From NCBI RefSeq assembly GCF_000003815.2, contig NC_049983.1, forward strand, positions 13,770,240 through 13,834,239: a stretch of DNA of 64,000 bases, given 5' to 3'. The notes beneath the pieces were generated by a model, which saw only the letters and a list, made by a program, of their open reading frames with translations, searched no databases and was not told the origin of the DNA. Below, in pieces: positions 39,501 through 48,608 of the stretch. Position 1 is the stretch's first letter, and every line of letters begins with the position of its first letter. Source of the DNA: Branchiostoma floridae (lineage: Eukaryota; Chordata; Leptocardii; Amphioxiformes; Branchiostomatidae). Both the position numbers and the translations under genes were made by a program.

Positions 39501-40721
39501 TGCTGTACGGGCTTGTAACTACATACAGGAGGTACCTGTCAAAACGGTCAGGGATCCAAAGATCACGGCGTTTTGGACACGTTGACAAGAATTTATTTGC
39601 TCTGGCAAGCCAGGTCTTTCCTGAGGTGCCAAGACAACTTTTTTCGAAAACTTTCAAGACTCCATCAACGTCGGGTCCCTGAGCCCAGGGCAACATGTCG
39701 CCGGTCAGTGATTTGTCTTTTCCCCAGACATGCTGACTTTAGAGAGGGGCAATTACTTATCGATTCTGGTTCCCTCGTTCCTGTCTCCTCCACATCCGCG
39801 CCGCGTAGTAACCATGGCATGGACAGACGAAGGGGAAACATTTCAGAGCATGGACTCGGGCGAAAAAGAAACGGCCCGTAGAAAATGAGGAAATAACAAG
39901 CCAGGAATAGAAAGAGAGGCAGGATAACCAGCGACGTTTGGGCATAGCACAGACGGCAAAATGATGACTTCAGGTCCAGATGTTTATGAGGAACAGAGTA
40001 TCACTTAGAACGGCGCCTAACAGAAGAGGACATGTAAACTGTCAAAATCCCTCTTCAAAACAGAAAAATCAATCGGCTAAGCCTATTCTACACAAGTCAG
40101 CAGTATACATATGCACTTGGCTGCAATGACTCGGCACTTAGAATTCGCAGCGATAGCCCTCAGTACTAGTTAAGATGAATGAAATAATAACTTCGTTGTG
40201 TATCTCTACTGAAGTGTGAAGAATACGCGGAGAAAGATGTGAAATAATTGGATGTGTGGGCAGAAAGCGATGAAAATTTAAGATGAAGGGCCTGCGAATC
40301 GCACGCTATTCAGAACCACTCTTGTAGAACAGGACCATGGCCAACAGCCGAGAAGTCAGAGCTAGACCCCTGTCATGGCACGAGCATTCAGCACTAACGT
40401 TGTTCTCCAGTCCAACATTGCAGTGAACAAAGATCGACACTTCTAAAGGCATCCTTATCAACATCTTAGGCCCCTTAAAACGCACAAGGCCTCTTCACAT
40501 CACCCTTAAGTAACAAACGGTTTGTAAGAGACGCGATCAGCCATTGTGAGGCCGACTTAAAGGCCCAGTGGGGTGGAGTCAAAGGATCGGCAGTGAAAGT
40601 AGCTATAGGAATGAAAACCAGACGTTTGTTGGAGTTCAATAGCATGATGTACTCACCCTAACTGCAGGATGGCCACGCACAAGACGGCCCCCAGGTATCT
40701 GTTGTAATCCTGTGGCCACAT
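18528..40721 (-). CDS. Wnt7: Wnt7 secreted signalling ligand
   Basis: Five coding exons on the minus strand: 40657-40721, 25099-25325, 20123-20195, 19479-19674, 18528-19010, giving 347 aa (vertebrate Wnt7 is 349). Phases match at every junction. Exon 1 encodes the signal peptide ([21 protein letters not shown]). Exon 2 holds [15 protein letters not shown] and FRHSRWNC. Exon 4 holds [13 protein letters not shown] and [15 protein letters not shown], typical of Wnt7. Exon 5 begins with Val188 and carries CHGVSGSC, with Ser203 the site palmitoleoylated by Porcupine, and the cysteine-rich C terminus ending in EEYTCK. It binds Frizzled receptors outside the cell. The split between exons 3 and 4 (TAC/SQGN) seems to be an extra intron compared with vertebrate WNT7, from memory. 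A GTG at 19010 is only the exon edge and not a start. Confidence 0.96.
19675..20122 (-). other. Wnt7 intron 3
   Basis: 448 bp with GTAGGC donor and TTCCAG acceptor on the minus strand. No other feature seen. Confidence 0.7.
20196..25098 (-). other. Wnt7 intron 2 (4.9 kb)
   Basis: Donor GTGAGT at 25098, acceptor GTGCAG at 20196. No exon-like or repeat structure strong enough to report. The open frames in it (for example around 21345-21719 and 21757-22251) show no recognisable protein and no splice logic. Confidence 0.7.
26316..26462. repeat. Decayed inverted-repeat element
   Basis: TGACATTATTTTGGCTT at about 26321 is complemented by AAGCCAAAATAATGTCA at about 26438. The arms are about 34 bp with several mismatches. 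Probably a MITE remnant. Confidence 0.6.
28171..29453. mobile_element. Non-autonomous TIR element with subterminal repeats
   Basis: Terminal inverted repeats of about 25 bp (TCTAGAAGGAGGGTCTGCATG at 28184-28204, omitting none of its 2-bp indel against 29417-29435) bound 1.28 kb. Beyond these, GTACTTC (28171) pairs with GAAGTAC (29447). Inside each end are direct copies of GGTAACGCTTAACGGTGAAT: three at about 28214-28300 and five or six at about 29247-29408. The core has three or four degenerate modules of about 160-220 bp that share GAAAATTTTGAAATCTGGAC and AACGCCATTTCCTGCATTTT. No transposase. A related module occurs at about 57550-57640. Confidence 0.75.
30024..30086. repeat. 21-bp tandem repeat, three copies
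   Basis: The unit ATCACCATCGCAGTGGTCAA plus one A is repeated at 30024, 30045 and 30066 almost perfectly. It lies just before the 31-bp minisatellite. The open frame across it (MVILTTA repeats on the minus strand) is a by-product. Confidence 0.9.
30122..30428. repeat. 31-bp minisatellite, left block (10 copies)
   Basis: Ten copies of a unit built from GACATAGTTACATGACTCAT and CTCTGTCGTGC. The last five are nearly identical, the first few carry 4-bp insertions (CGTC/TGTC). It is interrupted on the right by the fold-back element at 30429 and resumes at 31124. Confidence 0.9.
30429..31123. mobile_element. 695-bp fold-back transposon inserted in minisatellite
   Basis: Ends are CCCCGTTCATACTAGGATTC (30435 onward) and its complement (up to 31117). 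The inverted arms extend inward about 250 bp: GAGGCAACGGGCTGCGTC at 30655-30672 is complemented at 30830-30847. Repeated GAATCCGGATATATCC motifs fill the subterminal parts. It splits the 31-bp minisatellite. No coding capacity, so probably mobilised by a transposase elsewhere. The superfamily is not determined, and I could not define a clean target duplication. Confidence 0.8.
31124..31360. repeat. 31-bp minisatellite, right block (degenerate)
   Basis: Seven or so diverged copies of the same unit (CATCTCTGTT.CCGACATA, ACGTCACTCATCTCCGTTGT and so on). More diverged than the left block, as expected for the edge of a tandem array. Confidence 0.75.
35190..35235. mobile_element. 30-bp palindromic insertion with 8-bp direct repeats
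   Basis: The core at 35198-35227 has 11-bp perfect inverted arms CAAGGAGGTTA / TAACCTCCTTG around TATACTAG. It is flanked immediately on both sides by CTACATAG (35190-35197 and 35228-35235), which looks like an 8-bp target-site duplication. Confidence 0.7.
35612..35647. mobile_element. 24-bp palindromic insertion with 6-bp direct repeats
   Basis: The core at 35618-35641 is a perfect palindrome with the same arms, CAAGGAGGTTAT / ATAACCTCCTTG. It is flanked immediately by GGAGAG on each side (35612-35617, 35642-35647). About 390 bp from the first copy. Confidence 0.65.
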
Positions 40722-43700
40722 CTCGTGTTCTTCTCTAGTCCGGCTACTCCGCAATGGCTGGCAGGTTTAAAGCCTCGGTTGCCACAGTAGCTCCCATCCA
40801 GCCTTTGGCTATGCGGACCCTTCTGTAAGCGCTGCAGACCTCTCTGGGAGCGTTGCTGGATAATAATGGCCCGGTCGCATCGCTGGGCTACGCTCATTGT
40901 TCCACACTCATTATTTGTATGCGCCGCACACGTCGGGGTCTGCACCGTGGCGGTCTCCTGGCGCTGGCGGGGCAACTGGGTCTCCGGTCCCAGGGCATGC
41001 ACCTCTTCCCTACTCACGGGCTCGTACACTCCTAGCACTGATGTTGCAAATCATCCAACAATGAAAAAACAGAAAGACGCAAAAGTCTGGAGATGCTCGG
41101 ACACGGAGGACCGACTGGGGGCTATGGGCGAAGTCATGCGGAGCAAGTCTTACATTCACACGGGCTGAAACACGAACAGGACGCGTAAATATTTATGCGA
41201 GGTTCAGCGCCGTCCAAGTCATGCATGCAGGAAACCTGACTGCCGATGTTGCAATGTTGCAAATGTTCCAAGTGGGAGTGAGTGAAAGAGCTGATGTGAC
41301 GTCATCACGCCTCCCGGCCAGCTGACCACCTGAGCCCCCCCCCCCCCTCTGGGTAAAATTCTGCAATTACCCAACATTCCCTGGGGGGAACAATTAAAAT
41401 TGCCCGACGTACAATCGGCGTCCGGGGAACTACTTTTACATTTCATTCCACGTGCTTCTGTTTCTGACCCCGCAAATTCCTCAAGTAAATGAAAGTATTT
41501 GTTCAGAGTTCGACAAGTCTTTTACCCGTTCCCAAAGGTGGAATCTGTACATTCTCTTACCATAGGTTGTAATGTTGTGTCGGTTTCTGCCAATGTTGAA
41601 CCATGACTGCTCTTTGGTGGGGTTGTCACCAAACAGGTCAATAGTCACAGTGGATTGAGAGAGTTGAATCTAGTTAGCCAATGTTGATAAGATTCCCAAA
41701 CCTGCAAAAAGTCTACTCTCCAAGCAGAGGTTGATGAGGAAAAGCTTGACCTTTTTCTTATAATATATGCTTTTTCTTTTAGCTATTATAACCCCGCCAA
41801 AGTTGGAGAGTATAGAAAGTCATCTGGTCAACTTAACAGAAAGGGCAGGCAGGCAGGGTAGAAAGGAACTTATTACGAAATGCATCTTTCTGGTCATTCT
41901 GGTGCATTTTTAAAGCGGAATATGCATTCTCTTTTTGCTGCTCGTTCTTGAATGACATGTCAATGCAATTCCATTATCGGAGTAATTATCTTTTCTTTCC
42001 TCATCTATGACGACTTTTCCGACCTTTAATAGGATTTTCATTATGGCTTTAGCATTCTGATGAAGCATCTCATTTGCCTTGTCATTGTTTCTTCGGGAGT
42101 AAAGCGGATGCTCTCATCTGTTACAAACTAACCAGGGCAGTAATGTCCATATTTAAAGCAACTAATGCCATAGCAACGACAAAATGGGAGATGCAAATTA
42201 TTGACGACCGTCAATGTTCTACCGCTGGTTTCCACGGTCCAGAATATCTAGCTTCAGTCCATATTAAACACGCGTGCCTTGTGTGCACACTCAAAATTCA
42301 GATAACCATTCCATTTTATCTACTTTTTCAAAGTTAACCTTTCTGTTGTTGTACTGGTTTTCATTGACACGAGTTGTACATGTATAACACAACTCAGCCT
42401 TAGAATATGCTGCGATGTTTTACAAATGAATCATTCTCATTCTATCGCAAGGAAAACTGACATAGCTTGACGAAAAAGTTTCGAGACATGGTACTACAAG
42501 AAAAAAACTCTTGAAACCTGAAACAATGAGAAATGAGATTTTCAAAAGTCAGGCTGTCAACTGTGACCTCTGTCTGAGTCTTATTCCATTTCCGTCCGAA
42601 TGGATCATTACTGCTGTGGGTTCTGTCAAGCAACGGGAATTCTGTCGAGGCCGGGAATTAGTCATGGTTACCCTCCGGCAGGGGACATCCGCTAATACTA
42701 TTAAAGGGTACGGTCCTGTAGTGGTGGGAAAAGGGTTATTTACACATTAATGGACGCCGTGCTGCCTTCACTCCGCTCCCATTGTGAAAACTTTGAAAAA
42801 CGAAGTAACATCGAAGACATCAGGTCTTCAGAGAGGTGATACTGATATTGATGATCATTAATAAGACAGGCGGTGCCACCGTGTATTCCGCACAAGAGGG
42901 TACTAATACCTCGGGTGGCAGATCTCTCTCTCTCTGTATGTGTATGTGCGTATGTGTGTGTGCATGTGCGCGCTTTTACAGCAACATCGCGTACAATTAA
43001 CCCCAGTTCAGTTGGATCTCAACTCTGGGCTGGATGTAAGGTAGTGGGAATAGGGTGGATCGGAGATGATATTAAACTGGAAGAAAAAGATGTGTTAGGT
43101 GTTATTTGTGTAAGGGCTCCTTCACCACACTGGTTCATTAGTGATCCGCCCCTCCCTGATCACGGTAATAGGCGCGGTATTAGCCGGCGCGCGCCGCATG
43201 ATCCCTCCCTCAGGGTCGAGCCACAACATTTCTCCATCCTGTAACTTTTGGCTCAAGTTTCCCTCGACGCGGCGAAACAGTTTCTGCGAACATCGTCACA
43301 TTGTAAACCTTCGCATAGTCCTCGTCGACCCCTTTACAAAATAGAATTCATGCGAAAAGACGAGAGAAAAGGCAATTCGTTCATGGAACGCATGACATAA
43401 AAGTTACCAGTCTGTCTTTTGCTATGTTTTCACAATGGATCGTTGAGTATATCTCTAATGTAGGAATGTTCCACGCTGGAGGGAGAACCAGAAGGGAACA
43501 TACATGGGAAGCCAGCCAGTCATGAAGTCTGAACTACATTTGCCCCTCCCTCAACCTCAACTAACATGAGTTTACTGAACAAATGCCATGTTAGCTATAC
43601 GTGACTAGGTTTGCTTTGACTTTCAGCAATCAAGGATCTGTTGTTTTCAAGCAATGCTTGGTCTGATTAAAGTATCTTAAGAAATGCCATACTGCAAGTT

Positions 43701-45378
43701 CAGCACCTTATTTTCGTCTGTCCATGTATCGGCGCTATATACCATAACGTTCAGTGGCTTTGGTAGCATATGATATGAGAGTGCCTCCTATGGTCCCCCA
43801 AAGTGTGTTTTCCCTAAGTATGCCCCAGGTGCATCAGGTTGTGGAACGTTTCTCATGCTACTTTTTGCATGCCGTACTGCATTACGTTTCTTCATCACGG
43901 AGACGGAGAATTTTGCTACATGAGTAAAGAATTGTCAGAGTGTTGTCTAGATGGTCCAGACGGATGTACAGCTGTCCTGTATCAGCGTGGGAACCCCTTG
44001 CAGCTGAACACCTGTCCGGCCACCGACTGGGCCCGCAACTCTCGCGAGATCTGGGCATCCCGTCGACTTCTGTGAAATTCGCTGAAGGACGAGTCAGCGA
44101 TTGTGCGAGAGGTCAATGACTAAGCGACTGTGCGTTATTTTGCTAGGTGTGAGTGATTGCAAACTTATCATTTCTGACGGGACGACAGAAACCAGTGAAC
44201 GGGCGAGCCAAAACTCCCACAGAGTCTCGTGAACTCTCGCCATACTTTCTTGCAACTGGGGCACTCCATATCTCGGTTGAGGTCGCCCTCCCATCGATGA
44301 AGGTCATTGGCGTTGAGTTCAAAAGTGAGAAAAAGCTGTAGGCAGGGTTCCTAGAATGTTGAGAATGTGAACTTATTTCCGACAACTGAGTCAAAACCCA
44401 AGCTCAAATAAAGTCACGCCAGCATCTATAACTCCTACTGTTTAAGTGTTATAACCTTGATATGATTTACTTTTGGGGAAGGTCAGGTTGATATCAAAGC
44501 GCGCGCAGAATAGAAACTGTGGTGCTGTGATTATGACGTTCAAATCATAATTAAGAGGATTGAATGACAATCATATATCGTAAGGGGAGACACGTACAAA
44601 CGTGCCTTTGCGACAAAATACCTTCCAAAATACAAGGAAAAATAATTTTTTTCCAACGACGTCGCATTGAATCATCGTCTCTGACTTTCGACATGACCAC
44701 TGTTAGATCGCCTGTGTGAATTTAGCGAGGATGCTCTCCCGATGATTGTCTGCCGCTTCAGAAGTAGTTATCTGCAATAACACTAGCCAACTCATGTACC
44801 TGACTATATGACCCTGACTTAGGCAAGGGGAAAAATAACCTATTGGGAAACTAGCTATAGAACGTTCTCGGGTCTCAAAAGACCGAAATATTCTGGAGTT
44901 GTGCAGTAGATTTGAGACAAAAATAAATGATAGAGCAGTCTTAAATACTTGGACCAACATGGTTACTTAGCAAAGCAGGATACACAAATTTACGCAAAAT
45001 TGAAGATTCGTGTGGTTGATTTTTTAATGTTCCAACAAATTGTGGTACGATGCAAGGAAGCCAGTGCGCCACACTACAAGTGCATCACCCCATAAGTGTT
45101 GCTAAAACGGCGGGAGCGTTCGCAAATGACGTCATCAGATTCCTTACAAGTAGCAAGAGCTCACAGCGACCTCTAGAGGCTCTGCTTAAAATTGCAAATC
45201 ATGACTGGACAATTGATGTTCAAGAGATTCAAAACTTCTGGAGATTTGGGTATTTCTTGCCTAAATGTCAAAATGTTACTAATCTGTATTTGAAAAACAA
45301 CACGAAGAGTAATCTAGAGTACTTCAAATGGTTAAATAAAAAATCTATGAGATGAACTTTTTAATGTTCCTCTTTATA
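40722..45378. other. Region upstream of Wnt7, downstream of DNAJB9
   Basis: 4.7 kb with no gene recognised. It should hold the Wnt7 5' UTR and promoter; the nearest TATA-like sequence on the minus strand is CATAAATATT at about 41188-41197, about 470 bp before the start codon. Poly(C) at about 41335-41347. Open frames such as 43839-44075 and 45050-45355 have no recognisable homology. Confidence 0.5.
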
Positions 45379-45384
45379 TTTATT
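45379..45384 (-). terminator. Candidate poly(A) signal of DNAJB9
   Basis: AATAAA on the minus strand about 1.1 kb after the DNAJB9 stop. Weak evidence: other AT-rich hexamers lie nearby. Confidence 0.35.
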
Positions 45385-46099
45385 TCCATATCATTTTGCT
45401 ACTTATAAATTTCACCTGTCTCCAAGTCTCAAAACACATAGTTACAGAGCTTTCCAATGTATACCTTATACACTAAGCAGACTTATAGACCACTTTAAAC
45501 CTGTTATTTTGCTATCATAGAGGATTACACTACATGTATTTTACAGATGTGTCTATTTTCAGAGTGCTGTCACCTTTATCACCATGATATTAAAAAGTGG
45601 TGCAGTTGTGAACATTGCAGCATATTATCACACAAACCTGGTTGCCTTTACACATCCTTATATTTACATACTTTTTTTCATTTTTGTCAGACACGTGTTG
45701 CATAGAATGTATAGTCTTGCCAGTACCTTAAAGGCAAATTGACAGTTGAATCTACTTCAAGCAGTTTCAGTAGGGTACAATGTTCAGTAACTCAGTTCAG
45801 GAAAACATACAACTGAACAAACTGAAATTTGGCCATTCAAAATTTGGTCAGAAGACAGAAATAATTGGAAATTTCACAAAACTGCACAAAGTTTGGAGAG
45901 TTCAAAAGAACATCTAACACAGCTTTTTACATATATGTACATCCTGTGCTTGAAACTAGTATTAGATCATCTTCTTTCCTAAGGCAGTATTTGAATGTAT
46001 ATACAGAAATTACAGCCCATATTAAACTATCATAAGCTTGCATCTGAACACAATAATTTTTGATATACTTTTACCTCAAAAACATATACTTGTTTATAG

Positions 46100-46311
46100 T
46101 ACTGTAAATGCATTTAAGTTCACGGGGATTTAATTTCGCGGTATCAGGAAAAAGGACTTTTCGCGGTGGTTTAAAGTTCGCGGTAGCACCATAGACTGCA
46201 GTCTAATACCATAATAGAAAAATGTTCGCGGTGGTTTTAATTTTGCGGTGAAGTGGTCACCGCAAAAACCGTGAACATTAATCCACCGCGAACATTTCTG
46301 CATTTACAGTA
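46100..46311. mobile_element. 212-bp MITE with TACTGTAAATGCA ends
   Basis: Perfect 13-bp terminal inverted repeats (TACTGTAAATGCA at 46100-46112 and its complement at 46299-46311). The interior is full of CGCGGTGG / CCACCGCG and TTCGCGGT motifs and folds back on itself. No coding capacity. It lies about 200 bp downstream of the DNAJB9 stop and so is probably transcribed in its 3' UTR. Confidence 0.85.
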
Positions 46312-46512
46312 TATGGAGCAAGAAAATCTTGAAGGAATTTTACACAATGCAAATTATACTTAAGACTCTAAACAAAGCTATCTGCAACTCGACTTGAAAA
46401 GGGTGAGAAAGCAGACACAGTAGCAGCAGAGAACTTGTCCTTGTACATAGTTGACTATGCTTTTTCAGCACAGTTGGAGTTATATGACATTCCCATGGTC
46501 ATCTTGAAGGGT

Positions 46513-47608
46513 TCAGGGGTCAGAGCAGTCAGTGTAGGTTGTGACCATGTTCCCAACTCTTTGTGTTACAGTTTTGCAGTTTTTCCCACCTAAACATAGC
46601 AGAGAGAAACATAACCTGAGTTACATGTAGATACACTTTTTGATTTTTACCAGTTCAGTACTTAATAAATCATTCAGCTTTTACAGAGGCTAATCAAAAA
46701 TGAAAAACAACAACAACAATATACAAAGTTATGTAGTCACCTGTTCTACTTGTTCTGGACTGCATATTCCTGGCCTGTCCATGGTGTTGTGCAAAGTGTT
46801 GAGCATGAGCATGTGCACCTGCATGTGCATGTGAGTGGGGCCTTTGGTGGTCTCCGAAGAAGTTGTCAAAGTCATCAAAATGAGCAAAGTGGTTGTGAAT
46901 GCTGTCAAAGTTGGCAAAGCTTCCAAACAGGTCATCATCATCATCATCATCCCCAAATATGTCATTGAAGTCAAAGAAGTGACCTCCGCCATTCCCACCA
47001 AAGGAGAAACGGAAACCACTGTCACCGCCGAAGCCACCATTAAACCCTGCACCTGCATGCTCATGTTGCTTGTGGGTATGGAAAGCATCAAAATGGTTGA
47101 AGAAGTCATTAAAGTCAAAGTTGAAGTCTCCAAATCCTCCAGGACCACCAGGCCCACCCCCTTGCTTGCTGAAGCCAAACTGGTCATATTCCCTCCGTTT
47201 CTGTTTATCTGACAGAACTTCATATGCTGCAAATAGAACAACAAAGACAACAACATGTGAATATAGAGCAATTTAGATACAAACAAAATGTATCATGTTA
47301 CATGTATCAAAGGAGTCAACTTTGTATGAGTACCAAGGTATAGGGTACCAAGATGCATTTATGTTTTCTTGCACAAACACAACAAACACACCTTCTGCAA
47401 TTTCCCTAAACTTAGTCTCTGCCTGTGGGTCCTTATTCTTGTCTGGGTGGTACTGGACGGCAAGTTTCCGGAAGGCTCTCTTGATCTGTTTGTCTGTTGC
47501 TGTCTTGGGCACACCCAGAACTTCATAGAAGTCTCGCTTGGCAAGGATGGAGTCCATAAGTAGAACAAGGAACACACATCCTACAAACAGGACTTTTTGG
47601 CTGTGCAT
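46513..47608 (-). CDS. DNAJB9: DNAJB9 / ERdj4-type ER co-chaperone
   Basis: Three coding exons on the minus strand: 47392-47608, 46741-47226, 46513-46589, giving 259 aa (vertebrate DNAJB9 about 223). Residues 1-23 form a signal peptide ([18 protein letters not shown]). The J domain starts at [20 protein letters not shown] and has the HPD motif at 54-56, which stimulates the ATPase of BiP. A Gly/Phe-rich region follows, then six Asp in a row ([12 protein letters not shown]) and a His/Ala-rich segment ([20 protein letters not shown]) that explains the extra length. The end, [14 protein letters not shown], matches the conserved C terminus of this family. It should act in the ER lumen in BiP control and protein degradation. 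Exon 2 has no in-frame Met, so it is easy to miss. Confidence 0.95.
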
Positions 47609-47632
47609 TTTGGTGTTGGTGGGATGGTATAG

Positions 47633-48144
47633 CTGATAGAGGAAAGAAAAAAGAATTAATATTCAATGATAAATTAACAAAATTCACAAGGAACGTGAAC
47701 ATATTGAAATGCAACCTCAACAAGTCTGAATATCTTTCTCTTTTGACCTTTTGATTCACCTCTGCCACGATAGGGGCAGAACAAAGGTTACATAAGCAGT
47801 GAATGCAATACACATCCTTTTAAAAATATCGATTATATGACACATTTGATACATAACCGTTTTTATTGTCACTTAGGCAATGTATCGTTACCACACGTTA
47901 ATAAATCATAACGCACGGACAGCATTTACATACATAAACATAAATATAGATTTCTTCCCAGAGTAATTCTTTAGTCTATTCCTAAATATATGTAATATGC
48001 AGGCAACAATTTCGCTTTCATTAAACATGTTGTCGTCTGCTAAAAAACGTTATCGCCCCCCTCCCCCGAGGCGGTTCGCATATCTAACACTTAACAACAG
48101 CTACCATGCCCCAATATAGATTCTAAGGTGAATCTTTTCTTACC
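47633..48144 (-). other. DNAJB9: DNAJB9 5' UTR intron and upstream exon end
   Basis: A strong donor CTCAAG/GTAAGA on the minus strand at 48144/48143 and a polypyrimidine-rich acceptor CTTTCCTCTATCAG ending at 47633 suggest a non-coding first exon ending at 48144 and a 511-bp 5' UTR intron. Inferred from splice signals only. Confidence 0.55.
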
Positions 48145-48249
48145 TTGAGACTACAAATTTGGCTCTATTCGTGACAAGGTGGGAAATACAATCTGCCAAT
48201 CCAACAATACGGTTTTCAAGTCGTCACAAAATTCTTCTGCGAGACTTCC

Positions 48250-48608
48250 TAGAATCTTCGTCTGGCAGCTCAGCTTTGCCGGTCTCGTTTCCGGGTAAAG
48301 GGATCCAATCAGGGAGATCTACTTCGGAAAATGTACTAATATGGAAGAAAAAACATCAAATATCGTTAGTCTGTAGACCAAACAAGCTTTAAATACTATG
48401 ACCTAAGATATTGATTATATATAGATTCTTTATTTTGAATCAAAGTATCTAAATTAACTTTATAAGAATCCAGATATACCCATTAATTTATGGTATAATC
48501 TAAAAGATTGGAACACGAAGCTCTTTTTGATTGGCTTACTTGGATCATGTGATAATTTGGTTTTGATATTTCCCATAATGCATCGAGGGCAGAAGAAAAC
48601 ACGGAAAC
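48250..48608. promoter_or_regulatory. Candidate bidirectional promoter DNAJB9/CRBN
   Basis: The inferred DNAJB9 first exon and CRBN exon 1 point away from each other with only a few hundred bp between. A CCAAT box lies at 48305-48309 and an inverted one (ATTGG) at about 48531. TTCCCATAATGCAT at 48570-48583 resembles the ZNF143/THAP11 site common in housekeeping promoters. Transcription starts are not mapped. Confidence 0.5.

Larger units (their letters stand above)
25326..40656 (-). other. Wnt7 intron 1 (15.3 kb)
   Basis: Donor GTGAGT at 40656, acceptor TTCTACAG ending at 25326. It holds several mobile and tandem repeats listed separately, poly(C) at about 39391-39404, a 9-bp-arm hairpin (GTCGTTGTC / GACAACGAC) near 38918, and otherwise unannotated sequence that is the natural place for Wnt7 enhancers. 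I could not recognise conserved enhancers by eye. Confidence 0.75.

Noticed and set aside
41188-41197. TATA box of Wnt7
   Set aside because: CATAAATATT is only TATA-like and lies about 470 bp from the start codon; not strong enough to annotate as a promoter.
43839-44075. 78-codon Cys-rich open frame, possible secreted peptide
   Set aside because: No signal peptide, no recognisable family, isolated; Cys content alone is not enough.
45050-45355. 101-codon open frame downstream of DNAJB9
   Set aside because: No homology that I recognise and no splice partners.
46729-47286. 185-codon open frame on the minus strand, Met/Thr/Leu-rich
   Set aside because: It is a shadow frame of DNAJB9 exon 2; the true frame encodes the Gly/Phe and His-rich region and joins exons 1 and 3 in phase.
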